A stretch of 64,000 nucleotides of DNA from Thamnaconus septentrionalis (GCA_009823395.1 CM020511.1:12983501-13047500), one strand, 5' to 3'; numbered from the stretch's first letter, positions 13,401 to 25,914 are shown. The notes: generated from the sequence alone by a model not told the origin. A program made the numbers and translations.

Positions 13401-16400
13401 TCTATATTCATTTTGCCCCTTTTTTTGTCATCAAATGTCAATCACGAAAGGTTAATTTGCCTGATATACAAGTTAAATGTGTTGATTTGTTGAAAACTTT
13501 TTCAGGTCTCTCTTTCTGGAGCGGACGATAGCAGCCAGACTGCTGCAGCTGTCCAACTCACTGAGCACCTTCCACTTCTCCGTCCAGACTCCTGATGAAA
13601 AAGCCTTCTTACTGGTAAGAGCAAGCAAACATAATCAGAGAAATCAATATGATTTTCGTAAAAATAGACCACTCGAGTGATGTGGCAGGTCCTCAAGGGA
13701 CAAGAAAAGCTAATTAGCTGAGATTTAGAGTTTTTCGCTGAGTTGTTTCTCTTTCTTTCTAGCTTAAGGCTGCTCCAAAATCAGCCATAAGAAAATTGTA
13801 ATACAAGTCACAGCAGTGCTACAGTACATAGAGCAACTATTGGTCATCAAATAGCCATAAGAATTAACCATGGCATGGTTAAAATTGATATATTTTTTTG
13901 CAGGAGCGGTTTTTGTTTGTCATGTATATCAGGCGATGTGCAAATAACATGACCGTTAGTGTTTGATTTGTTTTCCAATTCCAGCATTTTAACCAACAAT
14001 GGAAGAATATAATGGTCTTCTAAACTGCAGCTGATGCCTTTTTAAAATTACACAGCTCAGTTACTCTATTACAACTATTACATTTCTCAAATTTTCCAAG
14101 TCCTCTAAAACTTTTCCTGTCAGATGACTCTACATCATGGAATGGTAAAACTCCTCACTGTAATAGGATGGGATTTAAAAAAAATAAAAAAATTGTAGGA
14201 AACTGAGCTGGGATGGACCAAATGATTCCAGTCCATTTAAAAACCCTCAATCTGGAACCGACACATAGGAATTTGTATTTTGTGGCTGACATAAAATTCC
14301 ATAAAATTAGGGGCAAAAACCATTAAGCACATCAGTAATAAAACCACATTAGATGTATTTATTGAGTGACCCCCAAGCCAAATATGGGGGATCATTAAAA
14401 GCACATTAACTGGCCCAGTATCACTCTAGTCACACCGATGCATGAGTAGATTCATTGAGCCCGCCCCCCTGGCTGCCTGTGTTCCTCCCCTCACCTCTGC
14501 GCTCCTCTCTCAGCTCTGGCTCCTCAACAGCGACTCCATCACAGCGTCAGTGGCGCAAGTGCGTGACGGAGGCGAGAGCTCCGTCAGCTCGGCGACCAGG
14601 GCCCTGAAAGTCCTCTACACCGCCTGCTCTGACGCGGGCAGCCAACAGAGAGAGTAAGCGAATAATTGCATAAGTTCTTCACCCTCCAAAAAGCCAGATG
14701 ACTTGAATGAATGAATGAATGAATGAATGAATGAATTTATTTCCAACTTGTGTAAAATATGTAGCTTTCTGCACATACAAAAGAAAGAAACGACAAATAA
14801 TAATGCAAATAACAACAATATTCTACCCCTTTGTACCTATGTGTTAGTTTGTCGCAAAATATTGCCAATAATTGCTACACAAATATCCATCCAAATACAT
14901 AATATGTAAGCACCCATATATATAACATATATACACTCCATAAATATCTGTATATACATATAATTATAAAAATAAAAATATACTATATACATATCCATAC
15001 AGTACTAACATAATATAACACAATATTACATGATATAGTATGATATATATGCACATATACTACACTAATATCCCTATAAATACATATATACACAAACATA
15101 CTACAAAACTATCCCCATAAATATATACTACCGGTATATACGAAGTTAATTGCAATATAACAATCAACACTATTCTCTCCATAGATTTATCCCTCATCAT
15201 CCTCAGTACCCTTCCTCTTCTATGTACTTGTTAGGAAATCATTTTTGTACCCTTTTTTTTAAACAAATTTATATTTGTACTTTGTTTTATTTCCGTCTCC
15301 AGACACTTCCACAAAGCCACCCCACAGCTTGATACACACATGCTTTTCATATTTGTTCGAACCTTTGTTTTTTTCTTTTGTCTACGCTGTTTTTTCCCAC
15401 CTCAATCTTATCCGTTCATCTCCCCATCACACCCTCTCCGTTGCCGGCACTCTCGGTTCACCACCAGACGCGAAAGCCTTTGTTGCCAGTGAGAACATTT
15501 AAGGCCTTAATGGAACTCTTTCTGCTCAGATCACCGTCGCACGTGTTCACTGCGCCAGCGTCGTGGTGTTTGCTGCACATTTGCGGGATGTCGTTCTTCT
15601 AACCTGAGCGAAGCAATGCACCTCGCTGGGCTGCACCCTCAGCGGTGTAGGTGGTTGTGCTCCATGCGTTTCTGCGTGTTTAGTTTCACAGCACCCCACC
15701 AGAGAAGCCTTCCACCCTTATTATTTTCATCGGAATAACCGCTCAGCGTCCTCCTCCTCCTCCTCCTCCTCCTCCTCGCCCCTGCAGTCTCGTCGAGTGA
15801 AAGCAGAACTGAGGGGTTCTGATGTTTCTCCTGTTTTGACAAGCCCCCACTGGCTGACTGATGTAGAAAGGGTAATTAGAGGGAAAAGCTCACATAAAAG
15901 GAGAAAGGCCTGTCTTCTCATGCATGCACTGTGAGACGCCGCTTAAATGGCACGATAAAATATGTGAGCCGAGTGGGAAAACGTTTCACCACAGGTTAGT
16001 GCGTTGGGTGCCGAGACGAGCGTTAATGTGGTTAAACAAGTCTTGGCAGTAACTTTTTGACTCCCAACACTGGCTGCCTTATTTTGAGGCTGCAAACGAA
16101 TGAACACCTCTGAACTTCTGACTTCTTGAAGGAATCCTTTCATAACACTGAGGTCACGCACATTGCAAAAGGCTATTAGAGGTTCTTATTATTGTTCTTA
16201 GGCAAGTTTGTCAAATTTCGTCTGTGCTGGTTTGAACCAAGTTGTAGCACTTGCACAACCAGACGGGATGATAAAAGCAGGATATTTTCCAAGTCTAAAT
16301 AGTGAGAAGAAGTCTAAATATTGGTTGAAGGAATCGCTGGGTATATCAACCTTTACGTTTTATTTATTCCAACATGGAAATAAGAGGATAGCAAAGAAAA

Positions 16401-19400
16401 CAAGACTGAAAACATGCTTGTCACTTTGTGTCTTGTTAAACTTCATAGATGAAATAAGACCTATAATGTTGGTGGAGTCCTCACAAAAACAAACTTTAAG
16501 TTGATTTGCTGTACCGTTCTTTCTGTTTGTCACATGTGAAGCAGACTAATCAGATTTCTTCACTGCCAGTTTGAAGGAGTTGGTGAAAATGTGAGGCTTG
16601 TAATTGGTGTGAAGGATATCAGCCGACCGTGATGAGCTTCAGTCTGCCGCTGTGTTCAACTAAACTCTTGCCAGAACTAGTCAGGTGCCCATTAGAAGCC
16701 TTTAGTGCCATTGTTTGATCCTATTTTAGTGAGGAAATGCTTATTAGTTCTGCCAACATTGCAGCATCCAGTCGCTGCTTCCACAAAACTGTGACCATAG
16801 TGTTTATTTCTAATGAAAGGCTGGGAAACTTAGTGTGGGAAACTTTCCCACACTAAGGGTGGATGATGAAAGATTTTCAAGGTAAATCTCTGAGAATTCA
16901 GGCTCTCAGCAATTCAGTTTCAAGTTCTACAGCATTTTAGCTTAATGAGCGACAGGCACAGTTTTCTGCTGATTGAGTAACACATAACATTTCAATCAAT
17001 TGATCAATCAACTTTTATTTATTAAGCGCTAAATCACAACCAAAGGCTTTATAAAGCACTTTTCATAATCAGAAGAAAACCAACTGAACCCAGATTTCCA
17101 GTGTTAGTTTTGTGTATTCACCACCAAAGTGCTTTGCAATAGAGCAACTACCTCTAAGTTCCACTTTTGACAGGTCTCTGCAGTGTTGCAACGGTAAGCG
17201 CTGGTGTGACTCCCACTACAGTTTCTCCGTACACAACTTACCATTCATCCTCCATCACTCTTCTCTGGCATTTTTCAATTAAATGTTACGCCTGGTGCTC
17301 CCCGGTTGGTTGCCCCCTTAGTCCTTATTTCCCAGCTGCAGCCAGGGGTTGCAGTGTGTGTTTAAAAAGCGCCAATAATTGGCTGGAGAATCAGTGAGCA
17401 CCCCTGCCTAAGTGGATTATGCTCATCATCACTAATGGCACTGACTTGATTATGAGTTGAGTGAAAGTTGCAGGCACCATCGCAGTCCAGTAGGATGGGA
17501 TTTAGGTCTCATAGATGTGGAAATGGAATCTAATAGAAATCGTATGGTCCATAGAGCTCATTGGATAGTCATGTACTGAAACATCTGTGTAATGCAGTGG
17601 TGCTTTTGACAGCAAAATTTGATTTAGTTTTAGTCATAGTCTTTTGACTAAAATGTTATTTAGTTTTAGTCACAATTTAATCATCAAAATTGTTTTAGTT
17701 TTTGTCTAGTTTTAGTTGATGAAATATCATAATCATTTTAGTCGACTAAAGTTACACTAGATGTAGTCGATTCCTGATATCTTCGCTCCACAGTTTTTAC
17801 AAAGTGTTTTATTTTCGTTCATATTATTTTCATTAATATCAAACGTGAAGTGCGTCCAAATGTCCTGTCTCCTCTAGTTTGAGATATTTGGTCTCAAACC
17901 AGTCTGTACCAGATATCTTGCTGATTGGTTTTCTTCCCAACTCTTCCCAACTCTTCCCGCCACTTTCTAAATCGTCATTTCCTTCCACAAACGAAATTAG
18001 CTCTGGTTTGGATCTTGTCTCTGGCAGACATTTTCGTCTTGTTTTTATTCTTTGATGAAAATTTCAATACATCTCGTCATCATCTTAGTCCTTGTGAGTG
18101 AATTTTTATTTAGTTATCATCTCGTTTTAGTCAGGAAAAAAAAGGTCGTTGACGGTAACTATGACGAAAATTTTTCGTCAACAAAATTAACACTGGTGTA
18201 ATGACGTGGAAATAGTTACGGTGTTGTATGCTTCAGTCCATTGATGACATTTGCACGGCAACAGTTGTCACTACAGCAGCCAGAAGATCTACTTCCTGCT
18301 TTAAGCATCACAGTCGTCCTCTGCCCTTCGGTAGTGAGCCTGCTGAGACCTGCAGAACTTGCAGGAACCGCACTGATGGCTTAATGTCACCCAGAACTAA
18401 CTGCATCAGCACCACGTGCTGACACAGCATCCATCTTTCTCCTCTCAATCACTCTTCTTCTTCTCTCACTCTCCCTCTCATTTTTTCCATCTCTGACCTC
18501 AGATACAGCTCATGTGTGTGGTTTTGCTATGAATTTCCTGTTATTTATGTTCAAGGTTTAAAAGTACTTGATTAAAAACAAAAAAGTGTGACAAATATGT
18601 ACAACACCAGACCCGCGGCAGCTATTCTGGGTAATATGTGGTTGTGTAACGCAGCGGCGTGGCCTGTCGCCGCAGATCACTCCAGCTCCGTGTGTGTTTT
18701 TCAGCATCGTGGCCAGTTGGGAGGTCAACGCCATAGGACATCCTGTGGTGCTGCCGCTAAACGTGTGTGAGGAGCTGCAGCGGGTGATAGATAAAAGCAA
18801 CTCGACACTTCCTGCGTCCATGCGCCGCATGAGGTCCTACGAGGTGAGAACCGTGCATTCTAAAGCCTAACCAAGGCTGTGTATTGTATTTATGGTCTTT
18901 TCTAAAAAATGCTTATGCTTGTACTGCGCTGTCAAATCACGGTGACCATGGAAGCCCTTTCATTCATCTTCCGTCGTTTGTGAAAGGCTGTAATGGCAAC
19001 ACAGCAGGGACTCCTTCCGTTGTCAGCATTTGCCTCTTTTGCTTACGCCTTACTTGCGGCACCTTGTTTATCCATTATTCAGCAGTGCTTGACAGCGTTT
19101 TTATGGCGCCTTAATTAATTTCATGATCCAGAGCTTTCAGTTAACAGCTCGCTTTAGGGATTATGTGGGTCACATGAAAGGTTTTACTTTTGTCAGCCCT
19201 ATTCTTGCTTTCGTGCACCTGTGAGTGTGCAGAACGTGTGGATTTTTAGCGGCGGAAGCCAAGGGAAAACCCTTCAGCTAGAAAATAGGAGGCGTTAACT
19301 TTGCTGACAACTCCGTTCTCCAAGCCTTTTGAAAAACGTGGTTACAGGGATAATTGGTGCCATTATCCTCCACTTCAGGCTCAGAAAGTTTTCAAAAGTG

Positions 19401-22400
19401 ACTCTCCTACCACTTAAACAGCTCTTTTTTTAACCTGCAGGATCAAGTGCGTGAATATTTTCAAATGAAAGCTGCTCTTGTACATAATATGAAGCCTGTT
19501 TTGTTTTAAGACTCATCAGATTGTGCTTAATTGGAATTTAAATCACTTGATTTTCAAAAGCAGAAGATGGCTAAATGGATCGTAAAAGTAGAGTTTAATT
19601 AAAATCCTTTCATAAGGGAAGGTCTTTCCCCCAATACTGTATTCCCTGATTTGCATTACTCTTTCAATGTTAGACCGGAGCTTAAAAAAACGCCACCCGA
19701 ACATCTAATAAACTCACCTACTAGATGCTTTTGCAATACCAGGAGGCATCGTGCCTCGCTCCTTTAAAATGCTTACAGTGCATCTAGTATCACACCGGGA
19801 ACCCGAAGGACCGCAAACTAATAAACTTGTCTCTTGCATAATAAGCAATGTTGTTCATTTCTGTTGTAATAAAATGATACTGGCAGGCAAGGGTGAATGA
19901 ATTGCGCTTGGCTGAAATGGAGAAGCCTACCCAGATAAAGCGACCCAGACTGGGGACATAGTATCTGTCTGGTGGCAGAAGTGGTTAGTGAGATGTGCGA
20001 TATATTGACACACACGGACACTTCCTGATAGCAGAGGCTCGTGCTATAGGCGACAGAGGACAGGATGGTAATATGATCACACGAGACATCTCCAGTTACC
20101 GGAGATGGTCTTTGAGCGTCTCAGTCTGCAACATCGCTTCGAGACACACTTCCAACCTCCAGCAGCAGCATACAGCAAGATGACATTCAGGCAGATTACA
20201 AAGAAACTGAAAGGTTTGGCGGAGATGATGAGATAAAGACTTGAGGGAGAATGTGGAGAATGGGTTTTTTGACGTGTTGTGCTTATATTGGCCTGTAAAG
20301 GCTCAGAGGGGCGAGACTCAAATCAGCGAGGGAGGCATTAACATTCACGATCCCCTTCACTGTGATTCAAATAAAAGAATCACAGTTCAGTTTCAACATA
20401 TAATCATCGAGGTGCGAACAAATTTAACCCCGCGGTTCAAAGTCTCCCGTTGGGCAAAGAGGAAGGAGAGCGTGGAAGTGGCGCTACACCCACACGAGCG
20501 CTCTCGTTCATCCTGGCTGATGAGGTTGAAGTGGAGCTGTGCTGAGTGTTATATAAGGTCATTTCGTGCACTGACAGCACTTTCATGGCGGGCTGTCTCC
20601 TATCCCAGTGTTTCCCCTCAACGCTCTGATCAAATTTTACTTTAATTACCAACATAGGTGCTTGTGAAAGGTTATTAGTCGATCCAGCTTTGAGAGAACA
20701 TCTTATCTGAAGGTATATATTTTTTAATATCGGCTTCCTACTCTGCCAGGGTTGCCCAAGATATCATCAGTGTCTAAACCCTGTATTGGGATCATCTCTC
20801 ATGTCTCTTGCTGTAAGTCTGTGTAGATGCACAAGGGTGGGATATAGTTTGGTCATCACAAGTGTCTTCAGTGGTAATTATGGATGGATATGCTGGCAAT
20901 TTCTTGTAGATGGGAGCTGTGCAAATGTGTTTTATCCTGTGTACACATTTGGGTAATTTAGAGAAATTGTACTTTTGGTCTGAGCCTTACTGACGCCTTG
21001 CTTCAATATCCAACTGTGTTAATTCTGCATGTGCAACGTTTCAAACTGTTTCCCGGCCTGCTTTGCACTCCTGCCAGCATAATGGGGTGTGAAGTGGCAC
21101 AAGCCCAGAGCGTTACAACTCTTGCCCTCAACCCCCACCAATCTCATTAATCTACTCTCCCTTCCATGGAGAAGACATGTAGGTTAGGCAGGAACCGATC
21201 CAGCATTTGGCAACAAGAACTGAGGAAATGTATTGATCAGATACCGCCTCCGTCTTTCTGCGGTCCACGCGGCCGAGGGGCCGAGAGCGGCTGCGCTTTG
21301 TCGAAACAAATTACTTCCTCCAAGACGCACACGTCTCGATTCATTGCACGTGGACCAATGGATAGGAAGAGCAATTTATTTAGCCGAGGAGGGCGCTCAC
21401 AATCCCGTTTTTCTTCTGTTATCACATCTGGTTTTTCCTCCTCACAATTTTCAATTTTTAGCCCGATATTCTTTTCTATTCTTCCCAAAGAAAAGTCTAC
21501 AAACAATGTGTTTATACTGTCAGTATACAATATTAGCTTTTTCATCTGTGTATATACATATATATGCATTTCAATCTGTGATGAATGTTTTTTGACAGTA
21601 AGTGAATTACACAACCCTCATTGCAAGGGCATTGCCTTTGCTTACAAAAGTTTACAAGTTCGATATTTATGCATTTTAAATAATCAATCAGGCAGTCCTT
21701 TATACGGCATGGCCAGGACTCCACTTAGTAAGTGTGATAAACACACAGAGACAAGATGAGAAACAGAGAAGAATGCCGAGCATCCATGCTCCTAAAACAG
21801 AAAGGTAGCAGGATCATCACAGAGCCTACAGCACTGTAGCAGAGGCGCCGGTGCGGGAAGCTAAGCAGGAATTGGTCTGCCGGTGGACAAGAGTGCCACA
21901 AAAATAAATTGTACCCACTGAGAGGACCTAAAAAATGTGTATTTTAAGATCTTGGACCCAAAGCCATAGAGGAATGAAGTTGCTCTAGAAACAGACATCT
22001 GTTAATACAAAGGCAACAAGGCCCAGTTTAAGGCGTTTCCCAGCAGTCACTGGCTTCTTTCTAGTTGTACAGGGCCGCCAACACGAACTGCCAGAGCTTC
22101 TGCAGTTAGTATATGAAGCTGGTGGCAGCTCCCAGAAGCTGCCAGATACCCTCAATGTCGGCAGAAACTACTGAGATTTGAGCTTTATGCTAAAGAAGAT
22201 AATCCTTCTGTTTTCTGTCAGCAAATTACAGTAAGCACAAAAAAGGCGACTTTTCATGCATGGCCGCAGCTTGTTCCATTTCTTTCTCAGAAAATAGAAA
22301 ACTCAGTGTCTTGATGGATTAGTGTTTTGCACTGCATGTGCAAACAGTAATTTAAAAAAAACTAAGAAAAAAAATTATATCACAGGAAAAATAGACTAAC

Positions 22401-24309
22401 AATTATCCTCAGCCAATGAGAGTACTTGGATATCATACTGACGAGACTAAGGGCCAATTCCAATTCCTCCCTTAATCCTCAATCTCAACCCTCGCCCTTA
22501 ACCCTCAATCTTTGGCCCTCAATCTTGGCCCTCAAAAATAAGTGTACGGGCTATCTTGTGACTTAGAAATGGGACACCCCTTAAGTGCAGTTACGTCTTC
22601 AGACTGTGGGGGGCGGCCTTACGCCAAAGCTACGTCCAGTCTGTCAAGAAGACGACGACGACGACGACGAAGAAGAAGGAGAAAAATAAGAAGACAACTA
22701 AAAAGAAGAAGTCCTCCGTTGCTACACAACGAGGTGTACAAGTAACGTGAAGCCGGGACCGCCGGTCCGGCTGACAAACATCGTAAAGTAAAAAAAAATA
22801 AATGTTACGCAACAACGATGTCAATAATCCATAAAAAAAGTATTGAACTAAGACAGTAAAATGGTTTCGTAATATTTATATCTTTATTAACTAAGAAAAT
22901 ACTTCCATTTGTAGCTCGCTTTTTTCATCACCATCTTTTTCGAAGATGTCTTGGCGAAAATACGCAATGCTTTCTGGGTAGCCCTTACTCCCAAGGGTGG
23001 TGCCGGAGAATCTCAATATTGAGGGCGATACAGCCCTTAAACTTGTCCCTCAACTTGACGTTCTGAGAATCGGGACAGCACTTGCACTTCGCGTGAGCGC
23101 GCATTTTTAAGATTGAGGGTTGAGATTGAGGGTTAAGGGAGGAATTGGAATTCACCCTAAGTCTACTATCACTGAAGAAGACCACCACTCAATTGGGACC
23201 AGTCAATGTAATGGTTTCTCAGTGCAGGGGGCAGGAGCAGAATGTCTCCCTTCCAAACTATTATTTGGTAACAAAATTAAAAACCCTTCAATGAAATGTA
23301 GAAAACTACAAAGATTTCTCGTGCATTTGTTTTTTTAAGAATATTAAGACCTGTGTTAGACTTTCCAATGGTCAGATGAGCAGGATTAAGTGTAGAAGCC
23401 ATAAAAAGACTTGTGGTCAAGTAATTTCTCAATGATGGTGTTTCCCTTCAGTCAGCCTAAGGGCAATTACAGTGCGTAACATCTGAGAGAGGAAAAACTG
23501 AAGGGGGCAGTAATGCAGCACTGTGGTGCCTGGTCCCTGTAAACCTCATGAGAGAAGAAACCTTCAAGTCTTTCTCCATCAACGGTGTCATTATCTTACC
23601 TGTGCAATGCAGGCAGAGAAACATACATTCTTTGGTGCTAACCTGCATAGCCGAGGCTTTGTAGTTTGCCCCTGCAGAGTCACAGGAGATACATTAGTTT
23701 TCAAGCCCATTCCGGCACCATTGCTTCTTCTCTTCATCCCATCCCCTTTCCGCTCCTGGTGTTTTACAGTTGTTGCACCATCGGCTAACCTCTCGCTGCT
23801 GTTTGTTATCATTTGTGCGAATTACCATCGGTGCGCTTGAGTGGCGAGCAGACATTGGCACGGGGACAGAGGAGATAGGGCCTTGAGTGAGGCAAATGCC
23901 CTCATCCATCATTCCAATATAGAGCCCTCAGCGGAGCGCAGCCATTGTCTGCAGCAGGCAAACGACCAGGAATAGCAGATGGAGGAAGGGATGTGGTGAG
24001 AGGACATTGCTGAGCTCATTTATTCTCTGCGCTTTGTTGCCCGAATGTGTTTTTGAACTTGATTGTGTCTCGACCACCTGTGGTGTTTTTGTTGTTTGAT
24101 GACAGTAATTGGAGATAATGGGTTGCTGTGCTGATCAGCAGATCTAGTACATCTGTGCTTTGTGGAAGCGAAACTGTCTCTCTGCAGGACAAAGTAAAGT
24201 TGAGCACAAGTGTGAATCTATTTTTAAGTTTATTCTAAGCATTCGCACCAACTTTATCCTGCTCTGAACTTTTGTCTTTTGTTCTTAGGTGGCGTACCTA
24301 AGACTGTGA
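7356..24309 (+). CDS. ube3d: UBE3D (UBE2CBP, H10BH), complete, 10 coding exons
   Basis: UBE3D is a HECT-like E3 ubiquitin ligase that binds the E2 UBE2C. Coding exons are 7356-7432, 9043-9254, 9724-9814, 10986-11205, 12241-12313, 12402-12480, 13506-13614, 14514-14653, 18705-18843 and 24289-24309. They total 1,161 nt, or 386 residues plus stop, against 389 in human. All junctions are GT-AG and keep frame. Landmarks are VFLELRKRLQTGLLIVG near the N-terminus (residues 10-26), a cysteine cluster CxxCxxC at 113-119, VLPLPNGNW then DDWCCHPDPF at 132-154, a CxxC pair at 211-214, LWLLNSDS from 288, and the tail VAYLRL. ATG 7356 is chosen for its G at -3; an in-frame ATG at 7341 would add five residues, and a stop at 7299 closes the frame upstream. 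The gene is head-to-head with DOP1A. Confidence 0.95.
7433..9042 (+). other. UBE3D intron 1
   Basis: AT-rich intron with a pyrimidine-rich tract at 7916-7955 (mixed T and CT runs). I see no gene or complete mobile element. Confidence 0.7.
10376..10423. repeat. Compound (CT)n-(CA)n microsatellite
   Basis: A CT run from about 10376 passes into a CA run ending near 10423, within UBE3D intron 3. Confidence 0.9.
11665..11830. repeat. Degenerate interspersed-repeat fragment
   Basis: The stretch begins TTTACTGTCCCCTTGGAGAA and runs into A-rich sequence with AATAAATAAT. It resembles the common fish repeat that starts with a TTTATTGTCCCC motif. It is too decayed for firm classification. Located in UBE3D intron 4. 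Confidence 0.35.
14704..14737. repeat. (GAAT)n microsatellite
   Basis: About eight tandem GAAT units just after the UBE3D exon 8 donor. Confidence 0.9.
15750..15777. repeat. (CTC)n trinucleotide repeat
   Basis: An uninterrupted CTC/CCT run of about 28 bases in UBE3D intron 8. Confidence 0.9.
16829..16857. repeat. Perfect hairpin, 14-bp arms with one-base spacer
   Basis: The left arm CTTAGTGTGGGAAA and the right arm TTTCCCACACTAAG are exact reverse complements separated by a single C. The structure could form a cruciform or a very tight hairpin. Confidence 0.85.
16994..17070 (-). repeat. 3'-end fragment of a fish non-LTR/SINE repeat, reverse orientation
   Basis: TCAATTGATCAATCAACTTT is followed by TTTATTAAGCGCTAAATCAC and then AAAGCACTTT. 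This is the reverse complement of the tail common to many fish retroelements (AAAGTGC, then GTGATTTGGCGCT, then AATAAA plus TTGAT repeats). Assignment rests on recognition of that tail; the family is not resolved. Confidence 0.5.
17595..18195. mobile_element. Non-autonomous hAT-type transposon with 8-bp target duplication
   Basis: The element starts CAGTG and ends CACTG. It is flanked on both sides by the identical octamer GTGTAATG (17587-17594 and 18196-18203), the 8-bp duplication expected for hAT elements. The ends are imperfect inverted repeats: the left passes through CAGCAAAATTTGATT, and the reverse complement of the right through TTGTTGACGAAAAATTT. The interior is rich in TTTTAGTC/GACTAAA motifs and has no transposase frame. 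The 601-bp size fits a MITE mobilised in trans. It lies in UBE3D intron 8. Confidence 0.85.
18844..24288 (+). other. UBE3D intron 9 (5.4 kb)
   Basis: The longest intron of the gene, between the penultimate exon and the six-residue terminal exon. It contains the Harbinger-like MITE at 22451-23157. The rest is unique sequence with no recognisable gene; overlapping open frames around 21.2-21.7 kb lack homology that I recognise. Confidence 0.7.
22451..23157. mobile_element. Harbinger-like MITE with long inverted repeats and TAA duplication
   Basis: The left end reads GGGCCAATTCCAATTCCTCC and the reverse complement of the right end reads GGGTGAATTCCAATTCCTCC. The match continues for roughly 45-50 bases through CTCAATCTCAACCCTC with few mismatches. 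Both sides are flanked by TAA (22448-22450 and 23158-23160), the 3-bp target type of PIF/Harbinger elements. CCTCAATCT-type motifs recur beside the ends. The 707-bp interior has no transposase and includes a GAC/GAA trinucleotide run at about 22649-22680. The related ISL2EU group is an alternative assignment. Confidence 0.8.
24289..24309 (+). CDS. ube3d: UBE3D terminal coding micro-exon (VAYLRL, stop)
   Basis: After exon 9 ends in phase 0 at 18843, the only match I found to the conserved UBE3D tail is here: TTCTTAG acceptor, then GTG GCG TAC CTA AGA CTG TGA. It encodes VAYLRL against VAFLKM in human. The intron before it is about 5.4 kb. Without this exon the protein would read into the exon 9 donor and gain an unrelated tail. 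Confidence 0.85.
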   Translation: MAYLRL

Positions 24310-25100
24310 GGAGGTCGAAACCGCTCGAAGGGCTCAGAGAAGAGCGTTCCAGAGGACCTGTGATAGAAAAATTACATATGTCTGAATTCATGCAAAAGCG
24401 CCTCTGCGGAAAAAAACAACAACAATGCTCTGAGATAATAATGCGTGGCTGCAGGATAGTTCTTGCATTATTGTTGTCATTTAAATGCATGCTGAAACTG
24501 TACAGAGCCACCGGACACACATTAACCATCTTGTGACCTTTGATTATTTTTTTTACTTCGACTTCATATGTTTAGTCATGTTGTGGCATCTGGCTGGGTT
24601 ATAGATTGATATTCACGCTGATGTAAAGTGCAACCAGGCCTCTAAATGGTAACACATACCTAGTATTTCTTTTGTTGTTGTTTTTTTAGCCAAATCTTTA
24701 ATCTTTTTGTAGTAGTTTTTGGTTTGTATTATTTTAAATCAAAAGTATGTAAACACACTGAAAAATCAGATTTTTAGCTTCTGCCTTTGTAAACTTGTAT
24801 TTTTCCTACTGTACCAAAAGCGGATTAAACAGTTTTTTTTTTCTGTAGGCTGCTGACTTCTGGTTGATATGTAGGGCACTGCTGGAGAGTGGCCTCTTGA
24901 TAAAGGCTTATAATAGAGGCACTTCAGCCTGAAAGTACAGCATTCAGTCTCTACTTGTGTCTACCATGTTTACAGCTACTTATGTTTCCGTTCCAGGGTA
25001 AATGTATTTTGCGGTGGGCTTATTAATTTAAAAGAAAGGTTTTGTCTGGATACATCAGTTGAAGACTAAAATAAACCCTTAAAGGAAGACGATCAGTCCG
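24310..25100 (+). other. Presumed UBE3D 3' UTR and proximal downstream DNA
   Basis: No coding frame with a recognisable product. It is assigned as 3' UTR only because it lies between the UBE3D stop and the first AATAAA. Confidence 0.4.
25070..25075 (+). terminator. Candidate UBE3D poly(A) signal AATAAA
   Basis: This is the first canonical AATAAA that I see downstream of the UBE3D stop, about 760 bases into the presumed 3' UTR. Whether it is used is not known; other signals lie further on, for example near 26101. Confidence 0.35.
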
Positions 25101-25914
25101 TAGTCATATCTTGACCTCATATTTTAACCTCAGTAGAGAGAAATCTGTTGAAAGACAGAACCTGGTGCTTGGTACTCCCCTTATAAATATAATATACACA
25201 CATTGTGATGAAAGCACAGATGATCTAAATTGCTGAATGTGTATTTTTGACCAGAACTGTTAAACATATCCTGAAAGTGAAAAGCACAATCAGGCAAGTC
25301 AGTGTAGCTGTATATACAGCAGGAAACTACAACGGCTGACAATGCCGAAGTGGACAGCTCTGGGCAGAACTCTGCCCTTCTGCCGTGTCTCTGTGGTGTC
25401 TTTTCTTCATTTTGCTGCATTTTATTTCATATTGGTAATTAAATTAAATGAAAGAGGAGATCCTCTGATTCAACCTGGATTTGTAGCAACCAGTGAGCGA
25501 TTTCCTGGGGAGGACAAGAAAGGAATGCCATTCCCTGTGATATTAAAATGACCAAAAGGCATATAGCCCTCCTTGTAAAGCTGCTAAAATGAACTGGAAC
25601 TGACAGCACTGTGTTCTGTGGCTACAGTTACATAATTCTGTTGTAAAGGTAATTTAAATGTTGAAAGTAAGAAGTCAAATGCTTTGGACATGCCACTGCA
25701 GCTGCTGACTGCGCCACTTGTGTTGCAGAAGGCAGAGCCGCAGCTGAGGACGAAGTCATGCCAGTGAGAGCATTTACCAGAATAGTAAATGTGTATATAT
25801 ATATCAGGTTGGAGACGTTCATTGCATTGCATTCAGAGATGCTATTGTTGTACCTTGGTTGTATACCTTGGCTGTACTGTACACTAGAACACATTTGTGT
25901 GTTTGTGTGTTAGC

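Larger units (their letters stand above)
14654..18704 (+). other. UBE3D intron 8 (4.05 kb)
   Basis: Contains a GAAT tetranucleotide run, about 500 bases of AT-rich low-complexity sequence (14760-15260), a CCT run, a perfect 29-base hairpin at 16829-16857, an old retroelement tail at 16994-17070 and a complete hAT-type element at 17595-18195. Short open frames here show no recognisable protein. Confidence 0.7.

Noticed and set aside
21166..21759. 197-residue plus-strand open frame with other open frames overlapping it in UBE3D intron 9
   Set aside because: Low-complexity Ile/Ser/Phe-rich translation, no recognisable domain, and the opposite strand is also open. Most likely chance.
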